Positions 60,747-64,000 of a stretch of 64,000 nt of DNA are shown here, one piece after another. Location of the stretch: NCBI GenBank assembly GCA_024277815.1, contig JAJRUM010000040.1:1-64000 (forward strand), in the 5' to 3' direction. The position numbers and the translations under genes are program-made. The stretch's first letter is position 1; the number at the start of each line of letters is the position of its first letter. The notes beneath the pieces were generated by a model that was given only the letters and a program-made list of their open reading frames with translations, searched no databases and was not told where the DNA came from. Source of the stretch: Gammaproteobacteria bacterium. GTDB taxonomy: Bacteria; Pseudomonadota; Gammaproteobacteria; Xanthomonadales; SZUA-36.

Positions 60747-61781
60747 ATGCAGGCCCGGCTACTCCGCTACGTGGGACTTACGGCACTGAGCCTGATGGCT
60801 TACAGTTGCACCACGCCACCGACCGAAAAGCCGTTGACGGGTACAGCACCGGCCTGGCCGCCACCACCGGATGCTGCCCGCATCCAGTTTGTCAGGGAAT
60901 TCAGCGGCCCGGCGGATCTTGGTATCCGGCCATCGCTATGGAACCGTATCAAAGCCATAGCGACTGGTCAGGACCAACACGACATGGAACGACCAATGGC
61001 CGTGGCCGCCACAGATGATGGTCAATTGATTTACGTGGCTGATCCCGGCGCACAGTGTATTCACCGCTTCGACCTCCAGCGGGGACGCTACCGCTGCCTG
61101 ATTACAGAACAGGGAGATGTACTGCTATCACCGGTGGGGGTGGCGATCAGTACTGAAGGCAAGCTGTATGTAACCGATTCAGGTCTGAACATGGTGTTTA
61201 CAGCCACACCAGATGACAACGCATTGCAACCACTGACGCTGACACCACCACCCGACCAGCCAACGGGCCTGGCCGTCGGACCGACGGGGGACCTGTTCGT
61301 TACCAGCACGGGCAGCCACAGTGTGCGACATTATTCGGCTGACGGCCGCCTGATCCAGGAGTTCGGCGGGCGCGGCAGTGCACTTGGCCAGATGAACTAC
61401 CCCACCTACCTGTGGCTCAGCTCTGCGACAGAACTGCTGGTCACGGACACCATGAATTTCCGTATTCAGCGCATTGATCCCAACGGCGGCGTGCTGAGTG
61501 TATTTGGTACGGCGGGCGATGGTACCGGCAGTTTTGCGCGGCCCAAGGGCGTGTCTATGGACCAGGCCGGAAACATATATATCGTTGACGGTATGCACCA
61601 CGCCATACAAATCTTCAACCGGGCCGGCCGCCTGTTACTGGCGATTGGTAGCCAGGGGAGTGCGCCAGGTGAATTCTGGCTACCCAGTGGTATTTTTGTG
61701 ACTCAAGACAACCTTATCTTCGTCGCCGATGCCTATAATAGCCGTGTGCAAGTATTTCGGTATACAGGAGAAAGTTCTTGA
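60747..61781 (+). CDS. NHL-repeat lipoprotein (second paralogue), conduit cluster
   Basis: 344 residues, starting 2 bp after the barrel gene. Lipobox-like LMAYSC near residue 21. PPPPDAARIQFVREFSGPAD repeats the entry of the first NHL lipoprotein; blades such as RPMAVAATDDGQLIYVADPG, SPVGVAISTEGKLYVTDSGL and RPKGVSMDQAGNIYIVDGMH follow, to VFVADAYNSRVQVFRY at the end. The two propellers flank the barrel gene and may form its periplasmic and outer caps. The stop overlaps the TTG of the 12-heme cytochrome. Confidence 0.9.
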   Translation: MQARLLRYVGLTALSLMAYSCTTPPTEKPLTGTAPAWPPPPDAARIQFVREFSGPADLGIRPSLWNRIKAIATGQDQHDMERPMAVAATDDGQLIYVADPGAQCIHRFDLQRGRYRCLITEQGDVLLSPVGVAISTEGKLYVTDSGLNMVFTATPDDNALQPLTLTPPPDQPTGLAVGPTGDLFVTSTGSHSVRHYSADGRLIQEFGGRGSALGQMNYPTYLWLSSATELLVTDTMNFRIQRIDPNGGVLSVFGTAGDGTGSFARPKGVSMDQAGNIYIVDGMHHAIQIFNRAGRLLLAIGSQGSAPGEFWLPSGIFVTQDNLIFVADAYNSRVQVFRYTGESS

Positions 61782-63466
61782 AGCTGTCAGGCATATTGGT
61801 CGTCGTTACCACTTGGTTCCTGTTCGCCACACCAGCAAGCGCAGCGAGTGTCGTTAACTCGGTTCACAATCTTTCTCCCACCGGACCAGGCACTGTGCGT
61901 GCTGCAGAGGACAGTGGCGTGTGTGAATTTTGCCATACATCACACATGTCCTCACCCGTTGCGGCCCTGTGGAACCGCCGCAGCGCAGGCAGCACCTACA
62001 TGCCCTACTCCAGCAGCACCGCCAAAGCCAGCCCCGGTCAACCCACTGGCTCATCGCTGTTATGCCTGAGTTGCCATGACGGCACCGTCGCCCTGGGTGA
62101 CGTACTCAGCCGGGCCGCACCCATTTCCATGGCCGGTGGTGTCACCACCATGCCGCCGGGCCGCTCAAACACGACGACAGACCTGCGCCATCACCACCCG
62201 ATATCGTTTATCTATGACTCCGGCCTTGCCGGTCTTCAGGGTGAACTCGCCCTGCCCGCAAACCTTCCACCCGAGATCCGCATGGACTCTACCGGGCAGA
62301 TGCAGTGTACAAGCTGTCACGACCCCCATGATGACAGTTTCGGGGACTTTCTCGTGATGCCCAACCAGAGCTCCAGCTTATGCCTGGAATGCCATCTCAA
62401 AGATGGCTGGCCCACTACTCCGCACAGCCAGTCCGGCGCTACCTGGAATGGCCAGCTACCCGACCCCTGGCCTGTGGCCCAGGATCAAACCGTGGCCACT
62501 AACGCCTGCCGGAACTGCCATGAAAATCATCAGACCGGTGGCGGCCCGAATCTCCTGCGTAACGCTTCAAGGATTGATAACTGTGCAGCCTGTCACAACG
62601 GCAATGTAGCCAGTCAGGACGTGATGGCGAGCTTTGGGAAAATCTCCACACATCCAGTCGCGAGTACTGCGGATATCCACGACCCGGTCGAGAGTGCTGT
62701 AGTTATCGATCGTCACGTGGCCTGCTCGGATTGCCACAACCCGCACAAACCAACACCTGACCAACCCGGTGGTGGCGTACGACCGGCACCACAAGTACGC
62801 GGCGTTGACCTGAACAACACTGAGCAAAGCCCCGCAACGCGGGTCTACCAGGTATGCTTGCGATGCCATGGCGACAGCCCCGGGAAGAAAACGCCACTGG
62901 TACGCCGACAGCTGGACCAGGATAATGTCAGGGCAGAGATTCAGCCCGGTAACCCCTCCTTTCACCCTGTCGCCGGACCCGGCCAGAACACCGACGTACC
63001 GAGCCTGATCCCACCCTGGAATGAACAGTCAATAATGGATTGTGTGGATTGCCATAATTCGGACTCTGCGGTGACTCAGGGTGGAGTCAAGGGTCCTCAC
63101 GGCTCCTCTTTCGAACCAATCCTGGTAAGGAACTACGAAACAACTGACTTTACGCGGGAAAGCCCGAACAGTTACGCGCTGTGTTACAACTGCCACAACC
63201 GCAACAGCATTCTCAATGACGACAGTTTTGGTGAGCATGATAAACATATCAGCGGTGAAGATTCACCGTGTAGCGCTTGCCATGACCCACACGGGATCAG
63301 TGCGACTCAGGGTAATACCACGAACAACACACACCTGATTAATTTCGATACAACCATTGTGAAGCCAAACAGTATGGGCAATCTTCGCTTTGTTGACCAG
63401 GGCCGCTTCAAAGGCTCCTGTGACCTGCTATGCCACGGCAAAAACCACAGAAACAAGAGCTACTGA
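61778..63466 (+). CDS. 12-heme cytochrome c with OmcE-like N-terminal part
   Basis: 562 residues; TTG start (GGAG 8 bases upstream) overlapping the preceding stop. Signal peptide (FATPASA|ASVVNS). Hemes: CEFCH, CLSCH, CTSCH, CLECH, CRNCH, CAACH, CSDCH, CLRCH, CVDCH, CYNCH, CSACH, and a last CX3CH in CDLLCHGKNHRNKSY. Residues ~25-205 (VHNLSPTGPG ... ALWNRRSAGSTYMPYSSST ... LLCLSCHDGTVALGDV ... HHHPISFIY ... CLECH) repeat the OmcE-like four-heme layout of the gene at 56837. The C-terminal part is homologous to the 14-heme cytochrome at 47004. Likely the main electron carrier of the conduit. Confidence 0.93.
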   Translation: MKLSGILVVVTTWFLFATPASAASVVNSVHNLSPTGPGTVRAAEDSGVCEFCHTSHMSSPVAALWNRRSAGSTYMPYSSSTAKASPGQPTGSSLLCLSCHDGTVALGDVLSRAAPISMAGGVTTMPPGRSNTTTDLRHHHPISFIYDSGLAGLQGELALPANLPPEIRMDSTGQMQCTSCHDPHDDSFGDFLVMPNQSSSLCLECHLKDGWPTTPHSQSGATWNGQLPDPWPVAQDQTVATNACRNCHENHQTGGGPNLLRNASRIDNCAACHNGNVASQDVMASFGKISTHPVASTADIHDPVESAVVIDRHVACSDCHNPHKPTPDQPGGGVRPAPQVRGVDLNNTEQSPATRVYQVCLRCHGDSPGKKTPLVRRQLDQDNVRAEIQPGNPSFHPVAGPGQNTDVPSLIPPWNEQSIMDCVDCHNSDSAVTQGGVKGPHGSSFEPILVRNYETTDFTRESPNSYALCYNCHNRNSILNDDSFGEHDKHISGEDSPCSACHDPHGISATQGNTTNNTHLINFDTTIVKPNSMGNLRFVDQGRFKGSCDLLCHGKNHRNKSY

Positions 63467-64000
63467 TGAACCTGAAACATATTTTCTTTATTCCACAGGG
63501 AGCGGCGTCTTTTGCCGCAGTCACCATTCTCATCTCGGTCATGGTGATAGCGCCTGCCGTATCTGAAGCAGCCAGAGCATCCAGCCCTCACTGGCGTAAA
63601 GGCAGTTGTGATACCTGCCACCAGGCTGCTCAACCAGTAACCGGGCAGGCTGCACTCAAAGCCTCCCCGGCCCAGGCTGTTTGTAACGATTGTCATGGCA
63701 AAAAAGGCTTTTCTGTCTGTCGGCACCGGTCAGATATCACACTGCAGACCGGGGGTGCGGTGGAAGTTGGTGAGTCACTACAGCCAGGGCTGGATGACGG
63801 TAAAGTAGTCTGCACCACCTGCCATGACATGGCGCCACACTGCGCACTTGACATAAAGCAACGATATAGTAACAAGAGCTTCCTGCGTGAAGGGCCATTC
63901 GACAGCCGCAGCCAACAGTGTTTCGGCTGCCACAGCAAATCGGGTTACAAGCAACGTTCACCGCACCGCCAGGTCAGCAAAGGAAAAATCAAGGAAGGCA
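63466..64000 (+). CDS. Multiheme cytochrome c, 5' part (cut by window end)
   Basis: ATG 63466 overlaps the previous stop (TGATG). 178 codons are visible. Signal peptide (LISVMVIAPAVSEAA|RASS), then hemes CDTCH, CNDCH, CTTCH, CFGCH so far. The block YSNKSFLREGPFDSRSQQ followed by CFGCHSKSGYKQRSPH resembles multiheme proteins with one CXXCH per repeat and a distal His in the next. The frame is still open at base 64000. Final gene visible of the conduit operon. Confidence 0.88.
   Translation, partial: MNLKHIFFIPQGAASFAAVTILISVMVIAPAVSEAARASSPHWRKGSCDTCHQAAQPVTGQAALKASPAQAVCNDCHGKKGFSVCRHRSDITLQTGGAVEVGESLQPGLDDGKVVCTTCHDMAPHCALDIKQRYSNKSFLREGPFDSRSQQCFGCHSKSGYKQRSPHRQVSKGKIKEG

Overview
The window looks like chromosomal DNA of an uncultured-type Gammaproteobacterium, probably marine or sedimentary and facultatively anaerobic. 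The grounds are the E. coli-type gene sets (his genes, frdABCD), the TonB receptor paired with a TPR-sulfotransferase, and the wealth of c-type cytochromes. The species cannot be named from the sequence. No rRNA, tRNA, CRISPR array or intact mobile element was recognised.

Layout. (1) 1-12.1 kb: end of an RND efflux pump with its outer-membrane partner, a TonB receptor/TPR-sulfotransferase pair, an orphan solute-binding protein, a VOC protein and glutamate dehydrogenase. (2) 12.3-24.6 kb: reductive pyrimidine catabolism (yeast-type cytosine deaminase, dihydropyrimidinase, PreA/PreT, beta-ureidopropionase, NCS1 permease, RutR-like TetR regulator). It is split by about 3.8 kb of accessory DNA holding a beta-helix protein, an IS66 scar, an aldehyde dehydrogenase fragment, a membrane-protein fragment and a YVTN beta-propeller protein. 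(3) 24.6-33.7 kb: a complete, tightly overlapped histidine operon led by a TrpR-family regulator with an 18-bp palindrome in front, and trailed by a phytanoyl-CoA dioxygenase-like gene and DDAH. (4) 34-36 kb: GIY-YIG protein, XdhC and a MocA-like nucleotidyltransferase.

(5) 36.1-64 kb is an anaerobic respiration and extracellular electron transfer (EET) island. It starts with fumarate reductase frdABCD followed by rquA (rhodoquinone synthesis). Next is an operon of protoporphyrinogen oxidase, a sensor kinase with c-heme motifs in its periplasmic domain, and an NtrC-type sigma-54 activator. Then comes an NHL-propeller/14-heme cytochrome pair. A divergent operon with a near-perfect sigma-54 promoter carries two response regulators (one with a membrane tail), a 9-heme cytochrome and a b-type cytochrome. 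A CbcL-like 9-heme/cytochrome b fusion and two class I cytochromes follow. Last is a conduit-like cluster behind an FNR-type promoter: an OmcE-like tetraheme cytochrome, a strong terminator, an NHL lipoprotein, an outer-membrane beta-barrel, a second NHL lipoprotein, a 12-heme cytochrome and another multiheme cytochrome cut by the window end.

How it may work (inference): reduced quinone, possibly rhodoquinone, is oxidised at the inner membrane by the CbcL-like protein and its split counterpart. Electrons pass through periplasmic cytochromes and cross the outer membrane at the barrel/multiheme complex, with OmcE-like filaments or surface cytochromes as the outer end. Control appears to combine FNR-like sites (five WTGAY-N4-RTCAW palindromes, all next to electron-transfer genes) with a heme-based two-component sigma-54 system. 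The whole island, rather than any single gene, is the most notable system in the window.
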